This document shows positions 35,674 through 45,680 of a stretch of DNA of 64,000 bases, piece after piece. The DNA is from SHVZ01 sp041906305. Lineage in GTDB: Bacteria > Pseudomonadota > Alphaproteobacteria > SHVZ01. Location of the stretch: positions 558,001 to 622,000 of the forward strand of contig JAYRJL010000003.1 of the NCBI GenBank assembly GCA_041906305.1, read 5' to 3'. Under the pieces are notes generated by a model. The model was given only the letters and a program-made list of their open reading frames with translations, ran no database searches and was not told where the DNA came from. The position numbers and the translations under genes were made by a program. The first letter of the stretch is position 1; each line of letters begins with the position of its first letter.

Positions 35674-35852
35674 AGAGGTTGTCAGGCAATTGCGTCTAAG
35701 GCGCGAAATGCCACGCGCGAATTTCGCGCAGCCTGAAGGCCTGTGTCGCCAGCGATCTAGATGGTTAATACAGCGCGGCTAAAGGCCGGTTTAGCCGACG
35801 CGCGCTCCCGCTGCAGCATTTTGTCTACGCTCCGGCCCAGGCCATCGCGATG
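35674..35852. repeat. Duplicated upstream flank, copy A (partner 38762-38940)
   Basis: This stretch aligns by eye with 38762-38940. Shared blocks include GAGGTTGTC, GCGCGAATTTCGCGCAG, CAGCGATCTAGATGGTTAA, GCCGGTTTAGCCGACGCG and GCAGCATTTTGTC, ending near CATCGCGATG. It precedes both repeat-protein genes, so it probably contains their common promoter and marks the duplication unit. A 15-base palindrome (GCGCGAA-T-TTCGCGC) lies inside. Confidence 0.75.
35791..35852 (-). pseudogene. Remnant of the 3' end of the EAL-like gene
   Basis: These roughly 62 bases match the last part of the EAL-like gene (38877-38940), including the stop-codon context TTAGCCGACGCG and GCAGCATTTTGTC. In the ancestral frame the match is interrupted by small length changes and a stop. 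It shows that the duplication began inside the EAL-like gene, leaving a truncated copy between the two repeat-protein genes. Confidence 0.65.
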
Positions 35853-35887
35853 CACGTGCACGCGACCGCGTCACACACGCTCAGACG

Positions 35888-38716
35888 TTAGAACGCAAAT
35901 CTCTGAAGCGCGACCGTCGCGCCGGTCGAGAGCGTCATCGCCGCGTTCGCGCCGGCCGCGTCGAACTGCACCGTCGTCGCACCACCGGGTACGGCCGTGC
36001 ATTGCGCGACCTCCGGCGTGGTTGAGCCGATCGCCTGGCCGCCGCTGCATTCAGAGAGCGCCATCGACGCGGCGGTCCAGGACGTGCCGGTCGAGACCAG
36101 GGCGGCCGAGCCGAAGTACCAGCGCGGCGTGCCGTCCGAGCCGTAGAGGAAGAACAGCGTGAACAGGATCTGATTGCCGGCGGCGTCGGCCTGGGCCTCG
36201 AAGAAGATGCCGCGGCCGGGCTCGGACGTGCTCCACCACCAGCCGGTCTGCGGCAAGGCCGGCGTCGAAGCGCGGGCGTTGCCGAGGCCGCCCGCGACGA
36301 TCGGAAAACGGGTGATCGCGACCGAGCTGCCGGCGGCGAACGCCGTCAGCGGCGGGAAGGTGATCGTGCCAGCCGTCGTCGTGCTGAAGGTGAGCTTGAG
36401 CGTCTGGCCGGCGACGCCGACCGAGGCAGGCCCGACCGGTGCCTGGTAGGCGCCGAGCAGCGTCTGGCCGCCGCTGTAGCTGGTCAGCGGCCCGGAAAAG
36501 CCTGTGCCGTCATCGGTCGGCGACAGGAACGAGATGTACCAGATCGGCGGCCCCGAGGGCGTGTAGGCGAAGGCACCGAAGAAGATCTTCGGATCGCCGT
36601 TCGTGTACTGGACCTCGAGGCCGTAGCCGCGGCCGGACTCGGAGGCGTTCCACCACGAGCCCACCTCGGGCACGATCGCGCCGGCGCTGAAGGTCGCCGT
36701 GCACGACTTGGACTCCGCGAGGGTCAGCGCCTGCGGCGAGGACCGTCCGGTGCAGGCGCCGCTCCAGCCGACGAAGCGCGCGCCGGTCTCCGGCGTCACC
36801 TCCAGCGAAACCGCCGTGTCCTTGGCGAAGCGCGCCTGGCAGACGCGGCCCAGCGTCGAAGGCGTGCAGGTGATGCCCGCCGGCGTGCTGACCACCGTCC
36901 CGGACTTGGCGCCGGCCAGCGTCACCGTCAGCGTCACCCCCGACTTGAGCTTGGTGAACGTCGCCGTGCAATCCCGCGCCGCCGACATCGTCACCGACGC
37001 GGTCGATGCCGTGCCGCTGCACGCCCCGCCCCAGCCGTCGAAGCGCGACTCGTCGTACGGGTTCTCCGTCGACGGCGTCTCCGCCACCGCCGTCAGCACC
37101 ACCGTCACGCCCGTATCGAAGGTCGCCGCGCAGGTCGACGTCGGCGCATTGCCGTTGCAGTTGATCTTCGACGGAACGCTCGTCACCTGCCCGGTGCCCG
37201 TCCCGGCCAGCGTGATCGTCAGCCGCTTCTGGTCGCTCTTGAAGTTCGCCGTGCAGGTCTGGTCCGCCAGCATCGTCACCGTCGCCGTCGGCGACGTGCC
37301 CGAGCAACTTCCACCCCAGCTCTCGAAGGTCGAGCCCGATGTCGGCGTCGCCGTCAGCGTCACCGTCTCGCGATACGCGTAGTCCGCCGTGCACGAGCCC
37401 GACGAGCACACGAGACCGCCGCTGCTCGCCGTCACCGTGCCCACGCCACTGCCCGGCAGAGACACCGTCAGCCGCTTCGCGGTCTCGAAGCGCGCCGCGC
37501 AGGATTGATTGTAGCGAACCCCCGACAGCGTGGCCGACGTCGAGCTTCCCGAGCAGTCGCCCGTCCACTCGATGAAAGTCGAGCCGGACGACGAAGCGGC
37601 ATTGAGCGTGATGCTGCTGTTCCAGGCGATCGTGGTCGAGCAACTGCCGCCCGTGCAGCTGATGCCCGCCGGGCTGCTGGTTACCACTCCACCGCCGTAG
37701 ACGGTGGCAGTGACGACCGGATCAGGGCCCTGGACGAAGTTGGCCGTGCAGGTCGAGTCGCTCGTCAGGGAAAAAACGACGGTGGAATTCGTTCCGGAGC
37801 AGGCGCCGCTCCAGCCTCCGAAGGCATACCCCCGATCCGGCGTCGCAGACAGCGAAACGCTCGTTCCGCTCGCGAACGCGCGTGAGCAAGTCGATCCACC
37901 CGATCCACAGGTTATGCCGACCGGCGAACTCACGACATTTCCCGAGCCCGGCCCCGAGGTCGCGACTGTCAGGATCGGCGCGGTGTCGAAGCGAGCAACG
38001 CAGGTGAAGTTCGTCTGCCCGCGGCTAGGAAATCGAATGGTTGAATTGCCGCCCGATGTACCTTGAACATTGCCGGCCACACAATTGCCGCTCCACCCCA
38101 TGAAGATCCCGCCGGTGGGCTGTGCGGTCAAAGTTACATATTCGTCGGGATTGTAGGGCGGGCTGTCGAACCACGCCGTGCATCCCGCCGAACTTCCCGT
38201 CGAACAATCAACGCCGCCCGGCGAGCTTACAACCCTCCCGGCTCCCGTGCCGGTGGTCGAGGCGCTGATTTCCGTATGGAGATAGGGGCTAATCCATACT
38301 TTTACAGCGTTACCGCTGAACGGCATGGTCGCCGATTCCACGTAGCCATAATCCGTTTGCGTCCAGATCTCATAGAAATTTGCCCGGCGGCCGACGTGCG
38401 CGTTCGGAATGAACGAGAGCGTTACGTTGCTTGGAGAGCCTGGAATCGTCACCCTGCAAGTCGTCCATCCGCCCGAAGTCGTTCCATTCACGCCAGCCGT
38501 GCAATCGAGGCCGGACGGAGAACTGACCACGCGGCCGTGGGCGAGCATGACCTCGACGTCCCTCTGGGCGAAAGCGGCTTGGCTCGCGCAAGCGAGGCCC
38601 ACCAAAGCCAGGAGGACGAGTGCGGAGAGTCGGGCGACGACACGCCTTGCCGCGCATCGGAACATGGAGCGTGCGCGATGGCCCCCAAAACGGCTGGTGG
38701 ACCGAAAAATAGGCAT
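35888..38716 (-). CDS. Secreted Cys-containing repeat protein, copy B
   Basis: This protein of about 942 residues is the paralogue of the preceding gene. A long basic N-region and hydrophobic core (LSALVLLALVGLACASQAAFA) form the signal peptide. Then come the same Gly-Trp repeats with conserved Cys (GWSGACSGT, CTANF) and two C-terminal WW(N/S).SE.GRG modules. From about the third repeat to the stop the two proteins are almost identical; the N-terminal third is clearly diverged. ATG 38716 follows GGGGGAG by seven bases, preferred over the in-frame ATG at 38758. Export and surface attachment or carbohydrate binding are inferences; no catalytic motif is visible. Confidence 0.85.
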   Translation of the reverse strand: MPIFRSTSRFGGHRARSMFRCAARRVVARLSALVLLALVGLACASQAAFAQRDVEVMLAHGRVVSSPSGLDCTAGVNGTTSGGWTTCRVTIPGSPSNVTLSFIPNAHVGRRANFYEIWTQTDYGYVESATMPFSGNAVKVWISPYLHTEISASTTGTGAGRVVSSPGGVDCSTGSSAGCTAWFDSPPYNPDEYVTLTAQPTGGIFMGWSGNCVAGNVQGTSGGNSTIRFPSRGQTNFTCVARFDTAPILTVATSGPGSGNVVSSPVGITCGSGGSTCSRAFASGTSVSLSATPDRGYAFGGWSGACSGTNSTVVFSLTSDSTCTANFVQGPDPVVTATVYGGGVVTSSPAGISCTGGSCSTTIAWNSSITLNAASSSGSTFIEWTGDCSGSSTSATLSGVRYNQSCAARFETAKRLTVSLPGSGVGTVTASSGGLVCSSGSCTADYAYRETVTLTATPTSGSTFESWGGSCSGTSPTATVTMLADQTCTANFKSDQKRLTITLAGTGTGQVTSVPSKINCNGNAPTSTCAATFDTGVTVVLTAVAETPSTENPYDESRFDGWGGACSGTASTASVTMSAARDCTATFTKLKSGVTLTVTLAGAKSGTVVSTPAGITCTPSTLGRVCQARFAKDTAVSLEVTPETGARFVGWSGACTGRSSPQALTLAESKSCTATFSAGAIVPEVGSWWNASESGRGYGLEVQYTNGDPKIFFGAFAYTPSGPPIWYISFLSPTDDGTGFSGPLTSYSGGQTLLGAYQAPVGPASVGVAGQTLKLTFSTTTAGTITFPPLTAFAAGSSVAITRFPIVAGGLGNARASTPALPQTGWWWSTSEPGRGIFFEAQADAAGNQILFTLFFLYGSDGTPRWYFGSAALVSTGTSWTAASMALSECSGGQAIGSTTPEVAQCTAVPGGATTVQFDAAGANAAMTLSTGATVALQRFAF

Positions 38717-38761
38717 GAAGCGCTCCCCCGAAAAACGTAGAGCATCATACCGCGACACCGG

Positions 38762-38940
38762 GAGGTTGTCGGCAATTGTGTCTAATGCGCGAAATGCCCC
38801 GCGCGAATTTCGCGCAGGCTGAATGCCTGAGACGCCAGCGATCTAGATGGTTAACGCGACGCGGCTAAAAGCCGGTTTAGCCGACGCGGCGCTCCGACTG
38901 CAGCATTTTGTCGATGATCCGGCCCTGGAACATCGTGATG
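38762..38940. repeat. Duplicated upstream flank, copy B (partner 35674-35852)
   Basis: This includes the upstream region of copy B and the last 64 bases of the EAL-like gene, matching 35674-35852. A hairpin-forming GGCTAAA...TTTAGCC repeat overlaps the EAL-like stop codon and could end that transcript. It has only a few T residues after it on the minus strand. Confidence 0.75.
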
Positions 38941-40112
38941 CCCATCGACTGGCCGAAGCGGATCGCCTCTTCCGAGTCGCAGCGGCAGAGAATGATGCGG
39001 GCGCGGCCGGAGCGGTCGATGTGCTCCTTGATCTCGGTCTGCCGGCGGCCGGTGGCGTCGTCGTTCATGTCCGGCGTCCACACCAGCTTGATCAGATCGA
39101 GGCCGAGGCGCTCGCGGTCGATGAACTGCAGGGTCAGGTGGTTCATGCCGTCGAGGCAGATGCGGTATCCCCGCTCGCGCATGAAGTCGCGCGCGAACAT
39201 GAAGGCGCCCATGTCGCCGAAGATGTCGATCTTCTGAAGCTCGATGACGACGGTGCCGCGCGCGACCGCCTTCAGCGAGGAGTCGAAGTTGAGGAACGCG
39301 GGCGACAGGATCGTGCCCACGTTCATGTTGATCGAGAACGAGCTCGCGATCGTCGTGTCGTCGTTGCGCATCAGGAGCGACAGCATGCGCTGGTCGAGCA
39401 CGTGGGTCAGGTGCTGGAACAGCCAGATGTTGCCCGAGAGATCGAACTCCGGAAGCACCGTCGACTGCAGGTCGGCGATCGAGATGTAGAGCTCGCGGAA
39501 CACCGGCTGCGGCGTGGTCGAGCCCGGCGCGATCGCGCAGACCGGCTGGCGGCGCATCAGGTTCGATAGGTCGGCGCGCTGCAGGAAGCCTTCGAGCTTG
39601 CCGAGCTGCTCGGGATCGATGGGCTTGCGCGTGCTCTTGCCCTTGAGATCGGCGGCGGCCTCGGCCGCGACCGACAGGCGCGACTTGCGTTCGCGCTCCC
39701 GATGGGCCTGCTGCACCATCTGGAACACTTCGTCGTACTGGAGCTCGAGGTTGTACCAGGTGCAGAAGCGCGCCAGGTCCTCCTCGTCCTCGCCCTGGGA
39801 GAGCGGGTCCTCGCTGAAGAGGAACCGCACCTTCATCACGGCCGTATCGATGTCGGTGACCGAGGCGCCCTTGCAGACGAAGAAGATGTCGGAGTTCGAC
39901 AGGATGAAGGTCTGGCCTTCAAAATTCTGCACGATGCCTTCGAAGGTCGCGGCCGCGATCTTGATGTGATAGTCGCGCCGGTTCTGCGGCCGAAGCCGCG
40001 AGAGATGGATGTGGACCGCCCGGCGGCCTTCGAGATTCCGGCCAAGCCGCTGGAGGTAATCCAGCAGCATGTACTCCTGGCTCGGCGCCCGGGAACCCGG
40101 CTGCATGGTCAT
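38877..40112 (-). CDS. EAL-like protein lacking the catalytic signature
   Basis: This 411-residue cytoplasmic protein has an N-terminal region of about 190 residues of unknown type and a C-terminal EAL-fold domain. Recognisable strands are SFSINMNVGTILSPAF, GTVVIELQKIDIFGD, GYRICLDGMNHLTLQF and DLIKLVW, ending in RFGQSMGITMFQGRIID. The EAL triplet is absent and the DDFGTG loop is replaced by LDGMNH, so cyclic-di-GMP hydrolysis is unlikely; binding or a scaffold role is possible. ATG 40112 (MTMQPGSRAPSQ) is preferred to the longer open frame. It is divergent from the uxs gene. Confidence 0.75.
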   Translation of the reverse strand: MTMQPGSRAPSQEYMLLDYLQRLGRNLEGRRAVHIHLSRLRPQNRRDYHIKIAAATFEGIVQNFEGQTFILSNSDIFFVCKGASVTDIDTAVMKVRFLFSEDPLSQGEDEEDLARFCTWYNLELQYDEVFQMVQQAHRERERKSRLSVAAEAAADLKGKSTRKPIDPEQLGKLEGFLQRADLSNLMRRQPVCAIAPGSTTPQPVFRELYISIADLQSTVLPEFDLSGNIWLFQHLTHVLDQRMLSLLMRNDDTTIASSFSINMNVGTILSPAFLNFDSSLKAVARGTVVIELQKIDIFGDMGAFMFARDFMRERGYRICLDGMNHLTLQFIDRERLGLDLIKLVWTPDMNDDATGRRQTEIKEHIDRSGRARIILCRCDSEEAIRFGQSMGITMFQGRIIDKMLQSERRVG

Positions 40113-40374
40113 GGCGCCGGCGCCCCTGTCAAAACGGCCACCCTTATATGCCTCAAATTCATGTCCGAAACTTAGCGTCGCCCCGGGTTTCGGTCCATGC
40201 GGCCAACCGCGGGTACCGGCAAACGCAAGGATTGGATAACAAAATCCCACAAAATGTCTATAACAATCCGGGACTTGGCCATAAGGCTGCCACGGTTGTG
40301 ACGGCTAGCTTGGCGGCGGTCGGGGCATCAGCTAAAGCCTGGGTCCGGCCTTGGTTTCAGGAGATTCGGACGAG
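40113..40374. other. 262-base divergent spacer between the EAL-like gene and uxs
   Basis: No gene is visible. The stretch 40225-40275 is A/T-richer than its surroundings and contains TATAAC (40259-40264), a possible -10 element for uxs. TTGGAT upstream is 21 bases away, too far for a standard promoter. AGGAGA before the uxs start is the ribosome site. Confidence 0.35.
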
Positions 40375-41316
<942 letters not shown>

Positions 41317-41329
41317 TCGAGGTTCCCGC

Positions 41330-42799
41330 ATGACCGAGCGTTCGGACCTGGCGCATCGGGTCGACGACTTCGCCAAGGCGCGCATCCTCTGCGTCGGCGA
41401 CGTCATGCTCGACCGCTACATCTACGGCTCGGTCGACCGCATCTCGCCCGAGGCGCCGATCCCGATCCTCGCGGTCACGCGCGAGACCGCGATGCTGGGT
41501 GGCGCCGGCAACGTGGTGCGGAACCTGGCGGCGCTCAAGGCGAGCTGCTGCTTCGTCTCGCTGATCGGCGAGGACCAGGCCGGCCGCGAGGTGACCCAGC
41601 TGATCGCTGAGGAACCCTCGGTCGAGCCCAACCTGCTGCCCGAGCCCGACCGCGTCACCACGATCAAGGTCCGCTACGTCGCCGGCTCCCAGCAGCTCCT
41701 GCGCGCCGATCGCGAGACGATCCGTCCGGCGAAGAAGACGACCGAGGCCGAGCTGGTGCGCCGCGCCGGCGACGACCTGGCCCACTGCCAGGCGGTCGTG
41801 CTCTCCGACTACGGCAAAGGCGTGCTCTCCGACGAGGTCATCGGCAAGATCATCGCCGCGGCGCGCGCGCAGGGCCGGCCGGTGATCGTCGATCCGCGCG
41901 GCAACGATCCCAAGCGCTATGCCGGCGCCACCGTGATCACGCCGAACCGCCGCGAGCTCGGCGAGCTCGCCGGGCGCCGCATCGGCACGCCCGAGCAGAT
42001 CCGCGATGCCGCGCACGTGGTGATGAAGACGGGCGGCATCGACTCGATTCTGGTGACCTTGAGCCAGGACGGCATGGCGCTGTTCACCGCCACAGGCGAG
42101 GAGCATCACCTCCGCGCCGAGGCGCTCGAGGTCTACGACGTCTCCGGCGCCGGCGACACCGTGGTGGCGCTGCTCGCCTGCGCGCTGGCCTCGGGCCTGT
42201 CCCTGGTCGAGGCGGCGCACCTGGCCTCGGTCGCCGCCGGCATCGTCGTCGCCAAGATCGGCACGGCCGTCGTGCATCCGGAGGAGCTGGTCTTCGCGCT
42301 CCGCGCCGAGGACATGCGCTTCAGCGAGGCCAAGGCCGCGAGCCTCACCCAGGCGATGGAGCGGGTCGGCGCCTGGCGCCGCCAGGGCTTCCGCGTCGGC
42401 TTCACCAACGGCTGCTTCGACCTCCTGCACCCGGGCCACGTCTCGCTGCTCTCCCAGGCACGCACGCGCTGCGACAAGCTGGTCGTCGGCCTCAACTCGG
42501 ATGCGTCTGTCTCCAAGCTCAAGGGGCCGGACCGGCCGGTGCAGTCGGAAGCGGCCCGCGCCGCCGTGCTGGGCTCGCTCGCCAGCGTCGACCTCGTCGT
42601 CGTCTTCGACGAGGACACGCCGCTGCAGCTGATCAAGGCGCTGAAACCCGACCTGCTGGTCAAGGGCGCCGACTACACGGTCGACACCGTGGTCGGCGCC
42701 GACGTGGTCCGCGAGTACGGCGGTCAGGTCTATCTGGCCGAGCTCGCCGAGGGGCATTCGACCACGAACACCATCCGCAAGATGAACAAGGCGAGCTAG
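41330..42799 (+). CDS. hldE: Bifunctional heptose-7-phosphate kinase / heptose-1-phosphate adenylyltransferase
   Basis: This 489-residue enzyme has an N-terminal PfkB-type kinase (LGGAGNVVRNLAAL near 55; SGAGDTVVALLA near 272). Its C-terminal nucleotidyltransferase has TNGCFDLLHPGH (about 359-370) and LNSDASVSKLKGPDRP. It makes ADP-glycero-manno-heptose for the lipopolysaccharide core. Start ATG 41330, 13 bases after uxs, indicates one envelope-sugar operon. It ends three bases before convergent xseA. Confidence 0.95.
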   Translation: MTERSDLAHRVDDFAKARILCVGDVMLDRYIYGSVDRISPEAPIPILAVTRETAMLGGAGNVVRNLAALKASCCFVSLIGEDQAGREVTQLIAEEPSVEPNLLPEPDRVTTIKVRYVAGSQQLLRADRETIRPAKKTTEAELVRRAGDDLAHCQAVVLSDYGKGVLSDEVIGKIIAAARAQGRPVIVDPRGNDPKRYAGATVITPNRRELGELAGRRIGTPEQIRDAAHVVMKTGGIDSILVTLSQDGMALFTATGEEHHLRAEALEVYDVSGAGDTVVALLACALASGLSLVEAAHLASVAAGIVVAKIGTAVVHPEELVFALRAEDMRFSEAKAASLTQAMERVGAWRRQGFRVGFTNGCFDLLHPGHVSLLSQARTRCDKLVVGLNSDASVSKLKGPDRPVQSEAARAAVLGSLASVDLVVVFDEDTPLQLIKALKPDLLVKGADYTVDTVVGADVVREYGGQVYLAELAEGHSTTNTIRKMNKAS

Positions 42800-42802
42800 C
42801 CC

Positions 42803-44347
42803 TCAGATCAGCGTTCCCTGATCGGCCGGCGCCTTCGACTTCCGTTTCGGCTGGGGCGGCGACGGTGGCGCCTCGCCGTCGGCCGTCGCTCCGCGCTCGC
42901 CGTCGGCGAAGCGAAGGCTGAGGCGCTCGCCCTCCTTGAGATCCGCCGCGCGCGTCACCGGCGCACCGGCCTTGTCGCGCACCAGCGCGAAGCCGCGATC
43001 GAGCACGCGCTCGTAGGAGTAGCTTTCAAGAAGCTGGCCGAGGCGACCGAGCTCGGTGGTCGCCTTGTCGGCCGCCTGCGCGCCGCAGCGGACCAGCCGC
43101 CGGGCGAGGTCGACCGAACGGCGCCCACCTTCCTCGATGGAGACGAGGATCGGACCCGGCTTCAGCTGGGCTGCGGCCCGCTCCAGCCGTCGTTCCCGCT
43201 CGACCGTCCCCTTGCTCGCCGCGGCGTCCAGCCGTTGCGACGCGAGCGTCAGCAGGTGCGCTTTCTCCTGCACGACCTCGCGCGGGCTGAGCAGGCGCGC
43301 CGACACTTCGCTCACCTTCGCAGCGCAATCCGCGATCAGCCGCGGCAGCGCCAGGCGCAGCCGCTCGGCGCGGTCGTCGAGGCGCTGCTGCGCCGATCCC
43401 AGGAGCTGGACCGGATCGCCGAGACCGCGGCCGAGGCTCTTCAGGTGCTTCGCATGATCCTCGAGGCCGCGCTGGATGGCGCCGGCGACCCGCGCGCCGA
43501 TCTCGGCAAGCCGCGTCGCGAGCTCGGCGCGGACCGGCACCGCGCGCTCGGCCGCCGCGGTCGGCGTCGGCGCCCGCCAGTCGGAGGCGAAGTCGATCAG
43601 CGTCGTGTCGGTCTCGTGGCCGACGGCCGAGATCAGCGGAATCTCGGACGAGGCGGCGGCGCGCACCACCGACTCCTCGTTGAAGGCCATCAGGTCCTCG
43701 AGGCTGCCGCCGCCGCGCGCGACGATCAGCAGGTCGGGACGCGGGATCGGGCCGCCCGGCTCGATCCGGTTGAAGCCCTGGATCGCGGCGGTCACCTGCT
43801 GGGCCGCGCCCTCGCCCTGCACCAGCACGGGCCAAACCAGCACGTGGCGCGGAAAGCGGTCGGAGAGCCGATGCAGGATGTCGCGGATCACCGCGCCGGT
43901 CGGCGAGGTGACGACGCCGATCACGGTCGGCAAGGTGGGGAGCGGCCGCTTGCGCTCCGGATCGAACAGGCCCTCGGCGGCGAGGCGCTTCCTGCGGTCC
44001 TCGATCAGCTTGAGCAGCGCGCCCTCGCCGGCCAGCTCCATCTGGTCGACGATCATCTGGTACTTGGACCGGCCGGGATACGTCGTCAGCTTGCCGACGC
44101 AGATCACTTCCATGCCGTCCTCGGGCTTGATCCCGAGGCGGCCGGCGGTGCCCTTCCAGCAGACCGCGTCCATCGCCGCGTCCGCGTCCTTGAGCGTCAG
44201 ATAGAGGTGGCCGGACGCCGCGCGCTTGAAGCCCGAGATCTCGCCCCGGACCCGCACCCGGTCATAGGCCTGCTCGACCGTCCGCTTCAGCGCGAAGGAC
44301 AGCTCGGAGACCGAGTATTCGGGCAGGTTGTGAGTCGTCTCCGCCAT
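42803..44347 (-). CDS. xseA: Exodeoxyribonuclease VII large subunit
   Basis: This 514-residue protein has the N-terminal OB-fold (VRVRGEISGFKRAASGHLYLTLKD), the catalytic-domain segments VIGVVTSPTGAVIRDI and RGGGSLEDLMAFNEE and SAVGHETDTTLIDF, then a long charged helical region. A basic tail (QPKRKSKAP) ends it. With XseB it degrades single-stranded DNA from both ends. ATG 44347 (MAETTHNLPEYSVSELS) is the family start; the open region upstream is purD antisense. Confidence 0.95.
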   Translation of the reverse strand: MAETTHNLPEYSVSELSFALKRTVEQAYDRVRVRGEISGFKRAASGHLYLTLKDADAAMDAVCWKGTAGRLGIKPEDGMEVICVGKLTTYPGRSKYQMIVDQMELAGEGALLKLIEDRRKRLAAEGLFDPERKRPLPTLPTVIGVVTSPTGAVIRDILHRLSDRFPRHVLVWPVLVQGEGAAQQVTAAIQGFNRIEPGGPIPRPDLLIVARGGGSLEDLMAFNEESVVRAAASSEIPLISAVGHETDTTLIDFASDWRAPTPTAAAERAVPVRAELATRLAEIGARVAGAIQRGLEDHAKHLKSLGRGLGDPVQLLGSAQQRLDDRAERLRLALPRLIADCAAKVSEVSARLLSPREVVQEKAHLLTLASQRLDAAASKGTVERERRLERAAAQLKPGPILVSIEEGGRRSVDLARRLVRCGAQAADKATTELGRLGQLLESYSYERVLDRGFALVRDKAGAPVTRAADLKEGERLSLRFADGERGATADGEAPPSPPQPKRKSKAPADQGTLI

Positions 44348-44393
44348 GGCCGGATGATATATGACGCGCGCCTTCGAAAGTAAGGAGACCGGC

Positions 44394-45665
44394 ATGCGCA
44401 TCCTGGTGGTCGGCAGCGGCGGACGGGAGCATGCGCTGTGCTGGAAGCTGGCCTCCTCGCCCCTCTGCGACGCCCTCTTCTGCGCGCCCGGCAATGCGGG
44501 GATCGCCGGCGTGGCGACCTGCCTGCCGGTCGCGGCGACCGATCTCGACGGCATCGTCGCGCTGGCGACGAAGGAACGAATCGACTTCGTCGTCGTCGGT
44601 CCCGAGGACCCGCTGTGCCTGGGACTGGTCGACCGGCTCGAGGCCGCCGGCATCCGTACCTTCGGCCCCAGCAAGGAGGCCGCCCGGCTCGAAGGTTCCA
44701 AGGGCTTCACCAAGGACCTGACGCAGCGCGCCGCCATCCCGACCGCCGCCTACCAGCGCTTCACCGATGCCGAGGCGGCCAAGGCCTACATTCGCCGCCA
44801 GGGCGCGCCGATCGTGGTCAAGGCCGACGGTCTCGCCGCCGGCAAGGGCGTGGTCGTCGCAGGGACCGTCGAGGAGGCGCTGACCGCCATCGACGACATC
44901 ATGGGCAAGAAGCGATTCGGGGCCTCGGGGGCCGAGGTCGTGGTCGAGGAGTTCCTCGACGGCGACGAGGCCAGCCTGTTCGCGCTCTGCGACGGCAGGA
45001 CCGCCCTCCTCCTCGGCGTCGTCCAGGACCACAAGCGCGCCTACGACGACGACAAGGGTCCCAACACCGGCGGCATGGGCGCCTACGGCCCGACGCCGAT
45101 CCTCGACGACGCGCAGGCGCAGAAGGCGATGAAGACCTTCGTCGAGCCGGTGCTGAAGACGATGGCGGCCGAAGGACGCCCCTTCACCGGCATCCTGTTC
45201 GTCGGACTGATGGTCGGCAGGAACGGCCCGAAGCTGGTCGAATACAACGTCCGCTTCGGCGATCCGGAATGCGAGGTGCTGATGATGCGCCTCAAGTCGG
45301 ACCTGCTGCCGGCCCTGATCGCCGCCCGCGACGGCGAGCTCGACAAGGTCGATCTCCGCTGGCACGCCGAGCCGGCGATGACGGTGATCATGGCAGCGAA
45401 GGGCTATCCGGACGCTCCCGAGAAGGGCTCCGAGATCCGCAACCTCGATGCGGCGGGCAAGCAGGAGGGGGTCATGATCTTCCATGCCGGGACCAAGGAA
45501 GAAGGCGGCCGCATCCTTGCCAATGGCGGCCGCGTGCTGGCCGTCACCGCGAAGGGCAAGGACCTCCGCGAGGCGCATGACCGCGCCTATCGCGCCGTGG
45601 ACCTGATCGACTGGCCGGGCGGCTTCTGCCGCCGCGACATCGCCGCACGGGCTTTCCGAAAATAG
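44394..45665 (+). CDS. purD: Phosphoribosylamine-glycine ligase
   Basis: This 423-residue ATP-grasp enzyme begins MRILVVGSGGREHALCWKL and has GPEDPLCLGLVD, KADGLAAGKGV (about 143-153), HKRAYDDDKGPNTGGMGAYGP and EYNVRFGDPE. It joins glycine to phosphoribosylamine in purine synthesis. ATG 44394 is preceded by AAGGAG; an in-frame ATG at 44361 gives a nonfamily extension. It is divergent from xseA across 46 bases. Confidence 0.97.
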   Translation: MRILVVGSGGREHALCWKLASSPLCDALFCAPGNAGIAGVATCLPVAATDLDGIVALATKERIDFVVVGPEDPLCLGLVDRLEAAGIRTFGPSKEAARLEGSKGFTKDLTQRAAIPTAAYQRFTDAEAAKAYIRRQGAPIVVKADGLAAGKGVVVAGTVEEALTAIDDIMGKKRFGASGAEVVVEEFLDGDEASLFALCDGRTALLLGVVQDHKRAYDDDKGPNTGGMGAYGPTPILDDAQAQKAMKTFVEPVLKTMAAEGRPFTGILFVGLMVGRNGPKLVEYNVRFGDPECEVLMMRLKSDLLPALIAARDGELDKVDLRWHAEPAMTVIMAAKGYPDAPEKGSEIRNLDAAGKQEGVMIFHAGTKEEGGRILANGGRVLAVTAKGKDLREAHDRAYRAVDLIDWPGGFCRRDIAARAFRK

Positions 45666-45680
45666 CGATCCGCCTTTCGG

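Noticed and set aside
32765..38716. The large near-identical DNA blocks as an insertion sequence or phage repeat
   Set aside because: They are coding repeats of two secreted paralogues; there is no transposase, terminal inverted repeat or target-site duplication.
40232..40264. TTGGAT ... TATAAC as a promoter for uxs
   Set aside because: The spacer is 21 bases, outside the range for a sigma-70 promoter. Only the -10-like word is mentioned.
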